Shown piece by piece: positions 8,989 to 17,687 of a stretch of DNA of 64,000 bases. A model generated the notes under the pieces. That model was not told the DNA's origin. It did no database searches and saw nothing but the letters and a program-made list of their open reading frames with translations. Source of the DNA: an uncultured Aquimarina sp. (GTDB lineage: Bacteria > Bacteroidota > Bacteroidia > Flavobacteriales > Flavobacteriaceae); assembly GCA_947498455.1 (NCBI GenBank), contig CANMKK010000009.1:1-64000 (forward strand), written 5' to 3'. The translations under genes and the position numbers were made by a program. Every line of letters begins with the position of its first letter. The stretch's first letter is position 1.

Positions 8989-9363
8989 ATGAACTTAAAC
9001 CAAATTACAGTTCCATCCATCGATATAGAAAAGTCGATTACATTTTATGAAAAGTTAGGGCTTCAATTAATAGTAAAAGCATTGCCACATTATGCACGTT
9101 TCGAATGTAAAATTGGTGAAGCCACATTTTCTATTCATCAAGTAGAAGAGTTGCCCAAAGGAGAAGGAGTATATGTCTATTTCGAGACGGAACATTTGGA
9201 TAAAGAAGTGGAACGACTTATTGCAGAAGGAATACAATTTGATCAATTACCGACAGATCAGCGATGGTTATGGAGAGAAGCACGCCTGAAAGATCCGGAC
9301 GGAAATCAAATCATTTTATACTTTGCAGGAGACAATAGGAAAAACCCACCTTGGCGGTTATAA
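8989..9363 (+). CDS. VOC (glyoxalase/bleomycin-resistance) family protein
   Basis: 124 residues, one vicinal-oxygen-chelate module pair. The opening 'ITVPSIDIEKSITFYEKLG' style strand-helix and the closing RLKDPDGNQIILYF are diagnostic. A metal ligand Glu is likely in the last strand region; the classical His in the first strand is replaced by Pro/Ser (TVPSID), so metal binding may differ from glyoxalase I. Probably cytoplasmic, function unknown. Followed after 83 bp by the pentapeptide-repeat gene in the same direction. Confidence 0.82.
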   Translation: MNLNQITVPSIDIEKSITFYEKLGLQLIVKALPHYARFECKIGEATFSIHQVEELPKGEGVYVYFETEHLDKEVERLIAEGIQFDQLPTDQRWLWREARLKDPDGNQIILYFAGDNRKNPPWRL

Positions 9364-9446
9364 AAAAGTTAGGTAAAGTAATTTCAGTAGTAATTATTAT
9401 ACAAGTTTACCTAATACTTCACAGCCTTTTTAATTTATAATTAAAA

Positions 9447-10019
9447 ATGAACGATACTATAATTGATGCATCTTTTGTCAAACAAGATTTTGTAAGAAAG
9501 AAATTACCGGCGAAAGAATATGATAATTGTACATTTACTAATTGCGACTTTACAGAATCAAATCTGTCGGTAGTTACTTTTATAGAATGTACGTTTACAG
9601 ACTGTAATTTTTCTAAGGTAATTATAAAAGAAACTTCTTTTATAGATAAGTGTGTTTTTGAACACTGTAAATTACTTGGAGTTGATTTTAGTAGTGGTAA
9701 TGACTTTCTTTTTGAAGTACAATTTAAAAACTGTAACCTTACCTATGCTTCTTTCTACGGATTTACGATGAAGGGCACTTATTTTAAAGATTGTAAATTA
9801 CAAGAAGCAGACTTTACGGAAGCTAATATTATAGGAAGCGTTTTTGATGAGTGTGATCTAAACAATGCAATTTTTGAAAATACAATTGCTGAAAAAGCAG
9901 ATTTTAGTAAAGCATTTAATTATACAATTGATCCTACCCTAAACAAATTAAAAAAGGCCAAATTCTCTAAAGATAGATTAGAAGGATTGTTAAGGAAGTA
10001 TGATTTGATTGTAAAATAA
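9447..10019 (+). CDS. Pentapeptide-repeat protein
   Basis: 190 residues dominated by tandem pentapeptide repeats of A(D/N)LXX type: runs such as CTFTNCDFTESN, CTFTDCNFSK, CNLTYASF and CKLQEADFTEANI from about residue 28 to 155. These fold into a right-handed quadrilateral beta-helix. Many repeats start with Cys, as in Qnr/McbG-like DNA-mimic proteins, but that function cannot be inferred from repeats alone. The protein is cytoplasmic with no signal. The next gene starts three bases after its stop, so the two are coupled. Confidence 0.85.
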   Translation: MNDTIIDASFVKQDFVRKKLPAKEYDNCTFTNCDFTESNLSVVTFIECTFTDCNFSKVIIKETSFIDKCVFEHCKLLGVDFSSGNDFLFEVQFKNCNLTYASFYGFTMKGTYFKDCKLQEADFTEANIIGSVFDECDLNNAIFENTIAEKADFSKAFNYTIDPTLNKLKKAKFSKDRLEGLLRKYDLIVK

Positions 10020-10022
10020 ATT

Positions 10023-10655
10023 GTGAAGAATAGTAAACCTTATTTCTCTATAGTAATATTGATATTCTTAATTTTTATTGTTTGTAATAAAAAGGGAGAA
10101 AACGAAAAAAGAAAAGAAGAAAGGGATCAGAATCCTGATATTACAGTTGGACAACTTATTAAGTTTAATTCAGGTAAGAGATCATCTTTTTTTACATATA
10201 AATATTTCGCTAAAGGAGAATGTTATTTTGGAAAAATTAGTGATAATGGGTTAAATATTACTACAAATGAAATTTATAATGTTTTATATGATAAGAATAA
10301 CCCGTCAAATTCTGAATTACTAATCGAAGGAAAAAAATATGATGTACTAAAATTGGTTAGTCAAGGAACAAAAATAAATGGGTATGTAGAAAAAGTATCT
10401 TTAATATCTGAATATGTAGACCTTTACATAAAGTATAAATTTTATGATCATATTTTTTCATTTAGAACCAGGTTACGTAAAGATAGCTTGCCCTGTGGCA
10501 CGATCGGAGAATGTAAATATTCTGATTTACAATTAAGTGTATATGGTAAATATCCTTTAATTAATGATTTATACTTTAAAAGTCATGATCGGCAATTAAT
10601 AAGTATATGCGAGAAAAAGATTAATGTAAATCAAAAATCGCTTACGAGTGATTAA
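10023..10655 (+). CDS. Unknown lipoprotein-like or membrane-anchored protein (GTG start)
   Basis: 210 residues beginning with GTG three bases after the pentapeptide gene stop; no ATG lies upstream in frame. A hydrophobic N-terminus (about 8-20) ends in FIVCNKK; Cys followed by a hydrophilic linker suggests a lipoprotein, though Val before the Cys is atypical, so it may simply be membrane-anchored. The remainder is basic and beta-rich with no known motif. The last 14 bases overlap the end of the convergent regulator gene, so the two transcripts overlap. Confidence 0.55.
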   Translation: MKNSKPYFSIVILIFLIFIVCNKKGENEKRKEERDQNPDITVGQLIKFNSGKRSSFFTYKYFAKGECYFGKISDNGLNITTNEIYNVLYDKNNPSNSELLIEGKKYDVLKLVSQGTKINGYVEKVSLISEYVDLYIKYKFYDHIFSFRTRLRKDSLPCGTIGECKYSDLQLSVYGKYPLINDLYFKSHDRQLISICEKKINVNQKSLTSD

Positions 10656-12144
10656 CTTTTTTTAAGATAGAATGTAACCGCTCAATAAGAATAATAATCT
10701 CCTCATTATTTAAAGAAGCAAAACCAATTCGTATACCGTTATGTTTGATATTATTTCCATCATAGCGTGTCCATTCAGTAGTAAATGTTAGATGTTGTTT
10801 TATTCCTTCTTGTACTACCACATTCCAATCATATTTTTTATGCAATCGCACCCAAACGGCCATGCCTCCTTTAGGGATTTCAAAATCAAAATACTTACCT
10901 AATTTTTCCTGAAAAAGCTTACAGAATAAGTCGCGTCTGGCTTTATATATTTTTAATACCTTATTACTATGACGTTGTATATCGCCGTTAAAAAGCATTC
11001 TGGCTAATGTTTGTTCTAGTATAGTATCTCCTTGTCTGTCAATAATTCGACGTAAGGCAGCAGCTTCATCAATAACATCCTTAGAGGCTATAAAATAACC
11101 GATACGCAATGCCGGAGCAACAATCTTGGTAAACCCGCCAATATAAATTACATTCCTGTTATAATCATTACTAGCTAATGGAAGAATAGGAGCATTGTTA
11201 TAATGGAAGTCATAGTCGTAATCATCTTCTATAATAGCAAAACTATGTCTATGTGCCAATTCTAATAGGTGCATGCGTCTTTCTGCGGATAGTGTTACGG
11301 TGGTAGGGTGATGATGATGTGAGGTAACATATACTGCATTAATTTTTTGTTGCTGGCATAATACCTCGATTTCATAAGTATTTATTCCATGTGCATCTAC
11401 AGATACTCGCTGAATATTTCCTCCAGCCTCAGTAAACGTATTATCAGCTGTCATATAATTGGTATTACCTACAATAATAACCTTACCAGCATTTAATAGT
11501 AATTGACTGGCAAGGTAAATTCCCATTTGACTACCTCGGGTAATTAAAATATTGTCTACATTGATGTTAAGCCCTCGAGTTTGATTAAGATATTGTACCA
11601 GTGCTTGTCTAAGCTCCATATTTCCATACACATCTCCATAGGTAAGTAATTGATGATGATATGTTTTTTTGGTGATATTTCGATATATTTTTGCGATATC
11701 ATCTATGGGTGCCAAGCGGTGATCAGGGATTCCGTCGTTAATTTTAAGATCACTTTTGTTGCCCATTTTAGAACCTTTTACTAAATGTGATCTATTTCTG
11801 AACTCATATCCTGCCGTATTGGCCATTTTTAATGAAATGTTAGTTTCATTAAAATGCTTGGGATCCACGATTGGTAGATCATGACATACATATGTTCCTT
11901 TAGAAGGGAGACTTTCTATCCATCCTTGTGACATTAGTTCATCATAAGCTGCAACTACAGTTTTACGATGAACTTGCAAATCTTCAGATAACTTTCTAGA
12001 ACCAGGAAGTTTGGTTGAAGGGGAAAGTGTTCCTGATTTAATAAACCCAATTATTTGATCACATAATTGTAGATATAAATGTCTTTGTGAATTACGTTCT
12101 AACGTAATGTTGCTTTTAAAAGGAAATACAACCGGACTATTCAT
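10642..12144 (-). CDS. MocR/PdxR-type GntR regulator with aminotransferase domain
   Basis: 500 residues in two parts. Residues 18-92 form a GntR winged helix: SPSTKLPGSRKLSEDLQVHR then SKGTYV. Residues about 130-495 form a fold-type I aminotransferase domain with EDDYDYDFHY (306-315) and the PLP Lys in FTKIVAPALRIGY (Lys 340). MocR proteins sense PLP or a PLP-amine adduct and control vitamin B6 or amino-acid genes. It is divergent, over 62 bp, from genes for two PNPOx-like flavoproteins, its probable targets. Whether it regulates B6 supply itself is inference. Confidence 0.9.
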   Translation of the reverse strand: MNSPVVFPFKSNITLERNSQRHLYLQLCDQIIGFIKSGTLSPSTKLPGSRKLSEDLQVHRKTVVAAYDELMSQGWIESLPSKGTYVCHDLPIVDPKHFNETNISLKMANTAGYEFRNRSHLVKGSKMGNKSDLKINDGIPDHRLAPIDDIAKIYRNITKKTYHHQLLTYGDVYGNMELRQALVQYLNQTRGLNINVDNILITRGSQMGIYLASQLLLNAGKVIIVGNTNYMTADNTFTEAGGNIQRVSVDAHGINTYEIEVLCQQQKINAVYVTSHHHHPTTVTLSAERRMHLLELAHRHSFAIIEDDYDYDFHYNNAPILPLASNDYNRNVIYIGGFTKIVAPALRIGYFIASKDVIDEAAALRRIIDRQGDTILEQTLARMLFNGDIQRHSNKVLKIYKARRDLFCKLFQEKLGKYFDFEIPKGGMAVWVRLHKKYDWNVVVQEGIKQHLTFTTEWTRYDGNNIKHNGIRIGFASLNNEEIIILIERLHSILKKVNHS

Positions 12145-12206
12145 ATTTTACAAACTGGATTCATATAACAGTCCGTAAATCTACTAATTTTGATTTAAAT
12201 CAAAAA
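12145..12206. promoter_or_regulatory. Divergent promoter/operator region between MocR gene and PNPOx-like gene
   Basis: The only intergenic DNA shared by the regulator and the first target gene. TAATTTTG at 12185-12192 fits the TAnnTTTG -7 box for the rightward gene, 14 bases before its ATG. ACTG at 12154-12157 and CAGT at 12169-12172 form a small dyad that could be part of an operator, but such short matches are frequent by chance. Confidence 0.35.
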
Positions 12207-12878
12207 ATGAATAGTATGCCAGAATATCCAATATCGGAAGTCAATAAAGTAGTTCGTGGTCCAAAAAGAGCCATCTATAATGTAGACGAAATTAATGCCA
12301 TCCTTGATGCAACATTTTTATGCCATATTGGATATGTCTGGCAGAATAGAGCAATTGTAATTCCAACTGCGTATGGAAGAAACGGAGATACTATTTATAT
12401 TCATGGGTCATTAAAAAATAGAATGATGTTAAGTATCTTAGAAACTAGTGAGATCAGTATTTCTGTAACCCATCTGGATGGGTTAGTGTTGGCTAGGTCT
12501 GCTTTTCATCACTCAGCTAATTACAGATCTGTCACTGTTTTTGGTAGTGTCCATAAGGTAGAAGATCCTAAAGAAAAAATGAATGCTTTAGCGTGCATTC
12601 TTAATCATATGGTACAGGATCATTGGGATAATGTCCGACAGCCTAATGAAAAAGAGCTCAATGCAACACTGGTAATGGCGATTAAAATAGATACGGCATC
12701 TGCAAAGGTTAGGGCAGAAGGGGTAGTGGATGAAAAGGAAGATCATGAATTACCCATATGGGCAGGAGTTGTACCCATCAGGCAGGTTGTTGATGATCCA
12801 GTTTCGGATGATATGATAGATAATAGTATAAAAGTGCCGAGTGCTGTATTAGCATATGTAAAAAATAATAAAGGTTAA
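12207..12878 (+). CDS. Pyridoxamine 5'-phosphate oxidase-like flavin-binding protein
   Basis: 223 residues of the split-barrel FMN-binding family (PNPOx-like, 'flavin-nucleotide-binding' branch). The block FLCHIGYVWQNRAIVIPTAYGR, then TIYIHGSLKNRM (about 68-79) and the VTHLDGLVLARSAFHHSANYRSV region are typical. These proteins bind FMN, F420 or heme and reduce or sequester small molecules; true B6 oxidase activity is not expected for this branch. An in-frame ATG three codons later (12216) is an alternative start. Head of a likely four-gene unit controlled by the divergent MocR regulator. Confidence 0.85.
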   Translation: MNSMPEYPISEVNKVVRGPKRAIYNVDEINAILDATFLCHIGYVWQNRAIVIPTAYGRNGDTIYIHGSLKNRMMLSILETSEISISVTHLDGLVLARSAFHHSANYRSVTVFGSVHKVEDPKEKMNALACILNHMVQDHWDNVRQPNEKELNATLVMAIKIDTASAKVRAEGVVDEKEDHELPIWAGVVPIRQVVDDPVSDDMIDNSIKVPSAVLAYVKNNKG

Positions 12879-12936
12879 TATCGAATGTATAAATTACTTA
12901 TTAAGTAGTTTTGATATTTCTATTAATACGAATTAT

Positions 12937-13404
12937 ATGTTAACAAATGAAATAATAAAATATATAGATGCCAGTGTATTATGTTGGTTAGCAACATCAT
13001 CAGAACATAACGTACCTAATGTATCCCCAAAAGAAGCTTTTACGTATTATGAAGATTCTCATATTATCGTTGCTAATATAGCTTCGCCACAAACTGTGGA
13101 AAATATCAAGCAAAATCAGAATGTGTGTATTAGTTTTATAGATGTTTTTGTTCAAAAAGGATATCAATTAAAAGGAAAAGCAAGAATTCTGGAGGTTAAC
13201 GATCCAGGCTTTGTAGAAAGAGAAGTACTTCTATTAAAATTGATTGGTAATAAATTTCCATTTTCATCTATTACAGATATAAAAATAGAAACCGTAAAAC
13301 CAATTATAGCTCCTAAGTATTTTTTATACCCGGAGACAACTGAACGGGATCAGATAGAAAGTGCTATTAAATCATATGGTATATCTATGGAAAAGCCAGA
13401 ATGA
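12937..13404 (+). CDS. Second PNPOx-like flavin-binding protein
   Basis: 155 residues, again a split-barrel flavin-binding protein: CWLATSSEHNVPNVSPKE at the start, IVANIASPQTVENIKQN in the middle and KGKARIL in the last strands. Smaller than and clearly not a copy of its neighbour. It follows by 58 bp, so probably co-transcribed. Substrate unknown. Two different PNPOx-like proteins beside a PLP-sensing regulator suggest a role in B6 vitamers or a flavin-dependent detoxification. Confidence 0.82.
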   Translation: MLTNEIIKYIDASVLCWLATSSEHNVPNVSPKEAFTYYEDSHIIVANIASPQTVENIKQNQNVCISFIDVFVQKGYQLKGKARILEVNDPGFVEREVLLLKLIGNKFPFSSITDIKIETVKPIIAPKYFLYPETTERDQIESAIKSYGISMEKPE

Positions 13405-13482
13405 TTCAATTATTACTGAGCATAGTTTATTGAAGCTTTATGTATTTCAGGTTGCTTCAGTAGTAATATTAATATCAATAAT

Positions 13483-13773
13483 ATGTTAGAGATAAGACCT
13501 AATTGCGAAAACTGTAATAAAGAACTACCTAATAAGAGTAAGGAGGCAATGATTTGTACATTTGAGTGTACTTTTTGTAAAGATTGTGTGGATACTATTC
13601 TTCACAATGTTTGCCCTAATTGTGGAGGTGGTTTTACAAAAAGACCTATACGTCCATCTCACTATATGGAAAAATATCCTGGAAGTACTAAAGTTATTCA
13701 TAAACCGATCGACATGGAGGTTTTTAAAAAGTTATTAGAGAAATTTAAGAATGTAAATCCGTTTGAGCGCTAA
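13483..13773 (+). CDS. DUF1272 small cysteine-rich protein
   Basis: 96 residues with eight cysteines in the first half, at about 8, 11, 25, 29, 32, 35, 44 and 47, arranged as CX2C pairs. This is the pattern of DUF1272, a small zinc-binding family of unknown function. The sequence LEIRPNCENC at the N-terminus is characteristic. It lies 12 bp before the next gene and in line with the PNPOx-like genes, so it is probably part of the same unit. Confidence 0.85.
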   Translation: MLEIRPNCENCNKELPNKSKEAMICTFECTFCKDCVDTILHNVCPNCGGGFTKRPIRPSHYMEKYPGSTKVIHKPIDMEVFKKLLEKFKNVNPFER

Positions 13774-13785
13774 ATACCTAAACAT

Positions 13786-14304
13786 ATGAGCATACGAATA
13801 AGAACGGGAACCATTAATGATATTGATAATATCTCATACTTAGGAAGGAAAACATTTAATCAAACTTTTGGGCATCTTTTTAAAGACCCTAATGATTTGA
13901 AACAATATCTAGAAACTACTTTTTCTATGGAGAAGCTAAAAAGTAGTATTGTAAAGCCTGAAAATGTTTATTGGATTGTTTTTTATAATTCTTTACCTGT
14001 TGGTTACGCCAAAATAAAATTAAGAACCTCCACAAGTTTTGTAGTATCTACAAAAGGATGTAAACTTCAGAAAATTTATATCTTAAAGGAATATCTATCT
14101 AAAGGTATTGGTACAGAATTACAAAATTTAATATTCGATACAGCCAGGAAAAATTATAGCGAATATATTTGGTTATCAGTTTTAAAATCTAATGAAAAAG
14201 CGGTTAATTTTTATAAGAAAGAGAAATATGAAATTGTCGGAGAGCATCCTTTTAGTATAGGCAAAGAGAGTTTTGAATTTTGGACTATGAGTAAAGAATT
14301 GTAA
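13786..14304 (+). CDS. GNAT N-acetyltransferase
   Basis: 172 residues. LQKIYILKEYLSKGIGTEL (94-112) contains the acetyl-CoA loop SKGIGTEL, and NEKAVNFYKK (136-145) is the conserved C-terminal helix. Similar in layout to single-domain small-molecule or spermidine-type acetyltransferases; substrate unknown. The 12-bp gap to DUF1272 argues for one transcript with the PNPOx-like genes and thus for control by the MocR regulator. Confidence 0.82.
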   Translation: MSIRIRTGTINDIDNISYLGRKTFNQTFGHLFKDPNDLKQYLETTFSMEKLKSSIVKPENVYWIVFYNSLPVGYAKIKLRTSTSFVVSTKGCKLQKIYILKEYLSKGIGTELQNLIFDTARKNYSEYIWLSVLKSNEKAVNFYKKEKYEIVGEHPFSIGKESFEFWTMSKEL

Positions 14305-14495
14305 GAGTATATTTTTACTATTTCGTCTTAAACATTTTGAGGATTATATTTTTACATATTTGTGTTTTTAAAGTTTTATAAGAAAAATAACGAAAATACA
14401 AGTAACATTAGTAGTGCTAATGACATTAATATATACAGACGTATACTTAAATGTCTATAAATGTTTAAGAAAATCTTATTTAAAAAATTAAACAA
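14305..14495. other. AT-rich spacer before the double-glycine peptide gene
   Basis: 191 bases without a gene, very AT-rich. It probably holds the promoter of the small peptide gene at 14496. No convincing TAnnTTTG box with a spaced partner is visible. Confidence 0.3.
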
Positions 14496-14666
14496 ATGAA
14501 AAGTTTACTAGAATTAGATGGTGTAAAAGCACTTAACAGGAAAGAACAATATTGTATTAGTGGAGGGGGTAAAGTTTGGATTATTGGTTATCCACCAATA
14601 ACTACGGGGCTCTATACAACCAATAATGGAGAAAGAGAAGATAATAGTGATGATGCTAATGAATAA
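14496..14666 (+). CDS. Small double-glycine leader peptide (bacteriocin/RiPP-like precursor)
   Basis: A 56-residue frame too short for ordinary gene lists. The leader MKSLLELDGVKALNRKEQYC is followed by ISGG (residues 21-24), closely resembling the Bacteroidota GG leader pattern (hydrophobic LxLxG, then L-[NS]-[RK]-x-E-Q and a Gly-Gly). This pattern is cut and exported by C39-peptidase ABC transporters. Cleavage after Gly 24 would release 32 residues: GKVWIIGYPPITTGLYTT then an acidic tail rich in Asp, Glu and Asn. No maturation or transporter gene is in the window. The stop codon overlaps the first base of a repeated element. Confidence 0.6.
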   Translation: MKSLLELDGVKALNRKEQYCISGGGKVWIIGYPPITTGLYTTNNGEREDNSDDANE

Positions 14667-14827
14667 TACGATTTATGGATAAGAAGTTCGTATAAAGAGT
14701 TTGAATTATTTTGTGCTAGATTAAGGCATAAAATTAAAGAATAGCCTTAGCTATTGTTGAATTTTATAACGCAGATATAGTGCAAAAGAAACGAACTATA
14801 TGCGAAAGTTTTATGCGTAAATCGTAT
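14666..14827. mobile_element. MITE-like repeat, copy 1
   Basis: 162 bp bounded by ATACGATTTATGGAT (14666-14680) and ATGCGTAAATCGTAT (14813-14827), inverted copies matching at 13 of 15 positions. The interior has a small palindrome AATAGC-N4-GCTATT. Nearly the same sequence recurs at 23080-23265 and, more diverged, at 19925-20087. No coding capacity. Size, inverted ends and copy number fit a miniature non-autonomous element or a large REP-type repeat. It begins exactly at the stop codon of the small peptide gene. Confidence 0.7.
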
Positions 14828-14888
14828 AATTAGTTTATTTCCAAGAAAACCTCCTTATATAGACCTGTTTGGAGAATTATAAAATAAA

Positions 14889-14916
14889 AAAAGGCTACAG
14901 ATATAATGTAGCCTTT
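14889..14916 (-). terminator. Intrinsic terminator of the chitinase gene
   Basis: A perfect 10-bp stem (14890-14899 with 14907-14916) with a 7-nt loop lies just past the stop of the leftward gene at 14935. On the minus strand it is followed by a T-rich tract. Confidence 0.8.
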
Positions 14917-14934
14917 CTTAAAGTAAAATATATT

Positions 14935-16296
14935 TTATTTATTTAACATGATACGTTTAGTGTCTATATTGCCTCCTGAATATATTTTTAAGAAATAAAT
15001 TCCTGATGTGAAGCTCGAAATATCTACTTCAATTTGTGCTGAACCATACCCAGAAACGTTAAATACTTGTCCCAACGAATTCACTAATTCTACTTTATCA
15101 ATTATCTTAGAATAAGTAACCTTAACGCTATTCGAAGCAGGGTTTGGATAAATGGATATAGCATTACTTTCGAATTCTGTAGTGCTTAATGTTTCATTCA
15201 AAAAGCAGTTTGCATAGTTTTGCATTGCATCTGTATTAGATTCAAAACACAAAGTAGAATAATCACCAGTATTTTCTGAAGCTACTTGACTACTATTTAA
15301 TCCTAAAATATCTAAATAATATTTATAGAGTTCAGAACGCAAAACAACTTTAACTGTAAAATCAGAGGCTGATGTTGTTCGACACTCCAGACCTCCATTT
15401 ATTATATTATTGGTATGAGCAAACCCCTTTGTATACATTTTATCAGAGGTATATTCTCCATCTTCTGGTTGCCATAAATCGTGCATTACCTGATGACAAG
15501 AGGGTTTAGGGCATTGAGGCATCATCCAAAACCAAATAGCGGATTTAAAAGCTAATATACCATCTTGCTCAATTAAGCCAGGGTTATCAAGCAAAACGTT
15601 TTTATCATTATATAAGAATTTACTGAACTGCCCATAGTTATAGTTCCAGGATAATTGTATAGGACCTCTTCCATAATAACCTACAGCGGGATTCGGAGGA
15701 TATTCTGCATGTGCCTGAGAGTAAACGCCCACGCTGGTTGTATTATCATATCCAACTTCATGTACCCAGTATAATCCCCATTGCGCATGGTCACCTTCTG
15801 AGCCACCACCAACATTCACATCTCCCCAACCTCCAGTGGTTTCTTTAGAAATATTGGCTAAGAAAGCTCCTAACTCCCGTTTATTATTTAAGTCAGAACT
15901 TCGGTTTATAAAATCTGCAAAATCTACATTAATAATAGTTTCTGGTGTAGAATTAGAGTGCCATGATGCATCAACATCAGAATAATTGTAGGTAGTCTGG
16001 TTCGATTTTGTAGTAATCGTTATCAATTGACCCCAAACTCCATCCTTTATTCTAATCTGTACTAAATAGTCTGACATATCATCAACTGCTTGTTTCAGAT
16101 TGTCAAAAGAAAAGAAATCTGAGGTGTATCCTTGTGGATGGGTGCCGAAAGTACCCGCTCGTTTAGGAAATAGAGAATTCCACTGTGACTCATTTAGTAA
16201 GTTGTCAAGGTTAGTGTTTTGAGAATGGGATATAAACCCAAATAGCATCACCCATACCGTTAGAGTAATTCTAATTTTTAAGTTTGTATTACGCAT
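14935..16296 (-). CDS. Secreted GH19 chitinase with T9SS sorting domain
   Basis: 453 residues. A signal peptide (1-25, ending SHSQ) is followed by a family 19 glycoside hydrolase domain: catalytic Glu 152 in ISKETTGGW, the diagnostic YYGRGPIQLSWNY (207-219), FWMMPQ and IINGGLEC. It hydrolyses chitin or related beta-1,4-GlcNAc polymers outside the cell. The C-terminal about 75 residues (IYPNPASNSVKV ... GIYFLKI) are a type A T9SS sorting domain, so export is through the type IX system with possible cell-surface attachment. It has its own terminator. A marine polysaccharide-degrading lifestyle is a reasonable inference. Confidence 0.92.
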   Translation of the reverse strand: MRNTNLKIRITLTVWVMLFGFISHSQNTNLDNLLNESQWNSLFPKRAGTFGTHPQGYTSDFFSFDNLKQAVDDMSDYLVQIRIKDGVWGQLITITTKSNQTTYNYSDVDASWHSNSTPETIINVDFADFINRSSDLNNKRELGAFLANISKETTGGWGDVNVGGGSEGDHAQWGLYWVHEVGYDNTTSVGVYSQAHAEYPPNPAVGYYGRGPIQLSWNYNYGQFSKFLYNDKNVLLDNPGLIEQDGILAFKSAIWFWMMPQCPKPSCHQVMHDLWQPEDGEYTSDKMYTKGFAHTNNIINGGLECRTTSASDFTVKVVLRSELYKYYLDILGLNSSQVASENTGDYSTLCFESNTDAMQNYANCFLNETLSTTEFESNAISIYPNPASNSVKVTYSKIIDKVELVNSLGQVFNVSGYGSAQIEVDISSFTSGIYFLKIYSGGNIDTKRIMLNK

Positions 16297-16734
16297 GTTT
16301 TTTAATTTAAATAGTAAAGCTTCTTTTTACTATAAAGTTGATTTGTTTAGGATATCAAATATATGAATCAAAATGTGGTAAAACATCAGAATTAATATTT
16401 TATTATATTTTTCAGACATAACAAACAATACCAAATGGATTCTAAAAAAAAATAGACCTAAAATCATTAGCATCTGAAACTTTTGAATCAATATTCCCCT
16501 ATGCTTAATTTTTCTTCTTCATTGAAACAAAAAAATCTTTATTTTCTTTTCCAGTAAATTCAAACAACAACTGGTATTAGATGTTGATGATAGAAAAAAG
16601 AAGTATTCGTAAACGGTAAAATACCAGATATCTTTTTTGTTTTCTGATTCAGATATGGAGTGATTCTATTTCTAAAACCCAAAAGATATATTTTTTGGTT
16701 GTATACGTGTTAGGATAAAATAAGGATGAGATAC
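16297..16734. other. Intergenic region upstream of the chitinase gene
   Basis: 438 bases, AT-rich, no credible gene on either strand. On the minus strand TATATTTG (complement of 16356-16363) fits the TAnnTTTG -7 box and would give the chitinase transcript a leader of about 50 nt, but no correctly spaced upstream TTG is visible. Nothing else recognised. Confidence 0.35.
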
Positions 16735-17658
16735 CTATTTTAAGTATACTAATGCTTGATAGGTATTGTCAATCACCTTTGCCATTTTTTGTATATCGAG
16801 CTTTTCCATAGTATCTTGTTTTGTATGGTAATTTGTATTCCTAAAAAAAGCGGTGTCCGTTATCATCAGTGCATTAAAATTAAACTTCCAGTAATTTAAG
16901 TGATCCGAAAATTCAATACTTGATAATGATTTGGGGCTATTAAAAATTACAGTTTTTATTAATTTTTGTTTTTCAAAAGCAGAACAAAATTTCTTAGAGA
17001 AAATATCTATTTTTTCTCTATTTACAAGCGTAATGAAATTTCCTTGATCTCCGTATATGGATGATAAACCAGTAATAGGGTATTTTTGCGAATTTTTATC
17101 ATCACTGTAGTATCCTATCATTTCCAAGCTAATCATTCCGAAAACATCAATTTTGTCTTCTATTAAAGATTTGGCGTGAATATAACTACCCATATTTTTT
17201 GTGTCAAAAAATGGAGGTTCTTCTAGAGTATAGGCTACGAGTTCTATTCTGTATTTTAAAGTTTTATTTTTTAATAATCTGGAAAGTTCTAATAAGCCAA
17301 CAACGCCACTGGCATTATCATCTGCACCTTCTTGATTTCCACATACGTCATAATGTGCTCCGATGATAATAGTTTTAGCATCGGGTTGAGTACCATTAAA
17401 AGTACAAATTACATTTTTATAAGTTTGCCCATTTACTACATATTCTTGATGTCTAACGGAATCGGTATGTTTTTTAAATGTTTTGTGGATATAATCAGCA
17501 ACTCTATTTAATGTTTCTATATCTGTATGATTCCTGTACTTATAATTTTTTGTGATTACTTTTAGATGATTCCTAATTAACAAGGTATCCGAAACAGTAT
17601 TGGCATACGTTAATGGGAAACAATAGAAAGCAACCAAAATAGTTAGAAACAGTTTCAT
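16735..17658 (-). CDS. Exported M28 family zinc peptidase
   Basis: 307 residues with a signal peptide (1-19). The M28 aminopeptidase metal site is present: His 102 in GAHYDV, Asp 114 in ADDNASG, the catalytic/ligand Glu pair at 146-147 (LEEPPFF), an acidic ligand region EMIGYYSDD, and the last His in YHTKQDT near residue 282. These enzymes release N-terminal amino acids from peptides in the periplasm or outside. No T9SS domain, so probably periplasmic. Start of the gene pair with 17688-18062 or separately transcribed; the spacing is 29 bp. Confidence 0.9.
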   Translation of the reverse strand: MKLFLTILVAFYCFPLTYANTVSDTLLIRNHLKVITKNYKYRNHTDIETLNRVADYIHKTFKKHTDSVRHQEYVVNGQTYKNVICTFNGTQPDAKTIIIGAHYDVCGNQEGADDNASGVVGLLELSRLLKNKTLKYRIELVAYTLEEPPFFDTKNMGSYIHAKSLIEDKIDVFGMISLEMIGYYSDDKNSQKYPITGLSSIYGDQGNFITLVNREKIDIFSKKFCSAFEKQKLIKTVIFNSPKSLSSIEFSDHLNYWKFNFNALMITDTAFFRNTNYHTKQDTMEKLDIQKMAKVIDNTYQALVYLK

Positions 17659-17687
17659 AAAGATGAATCTATAAAGTGGTTAAAATG

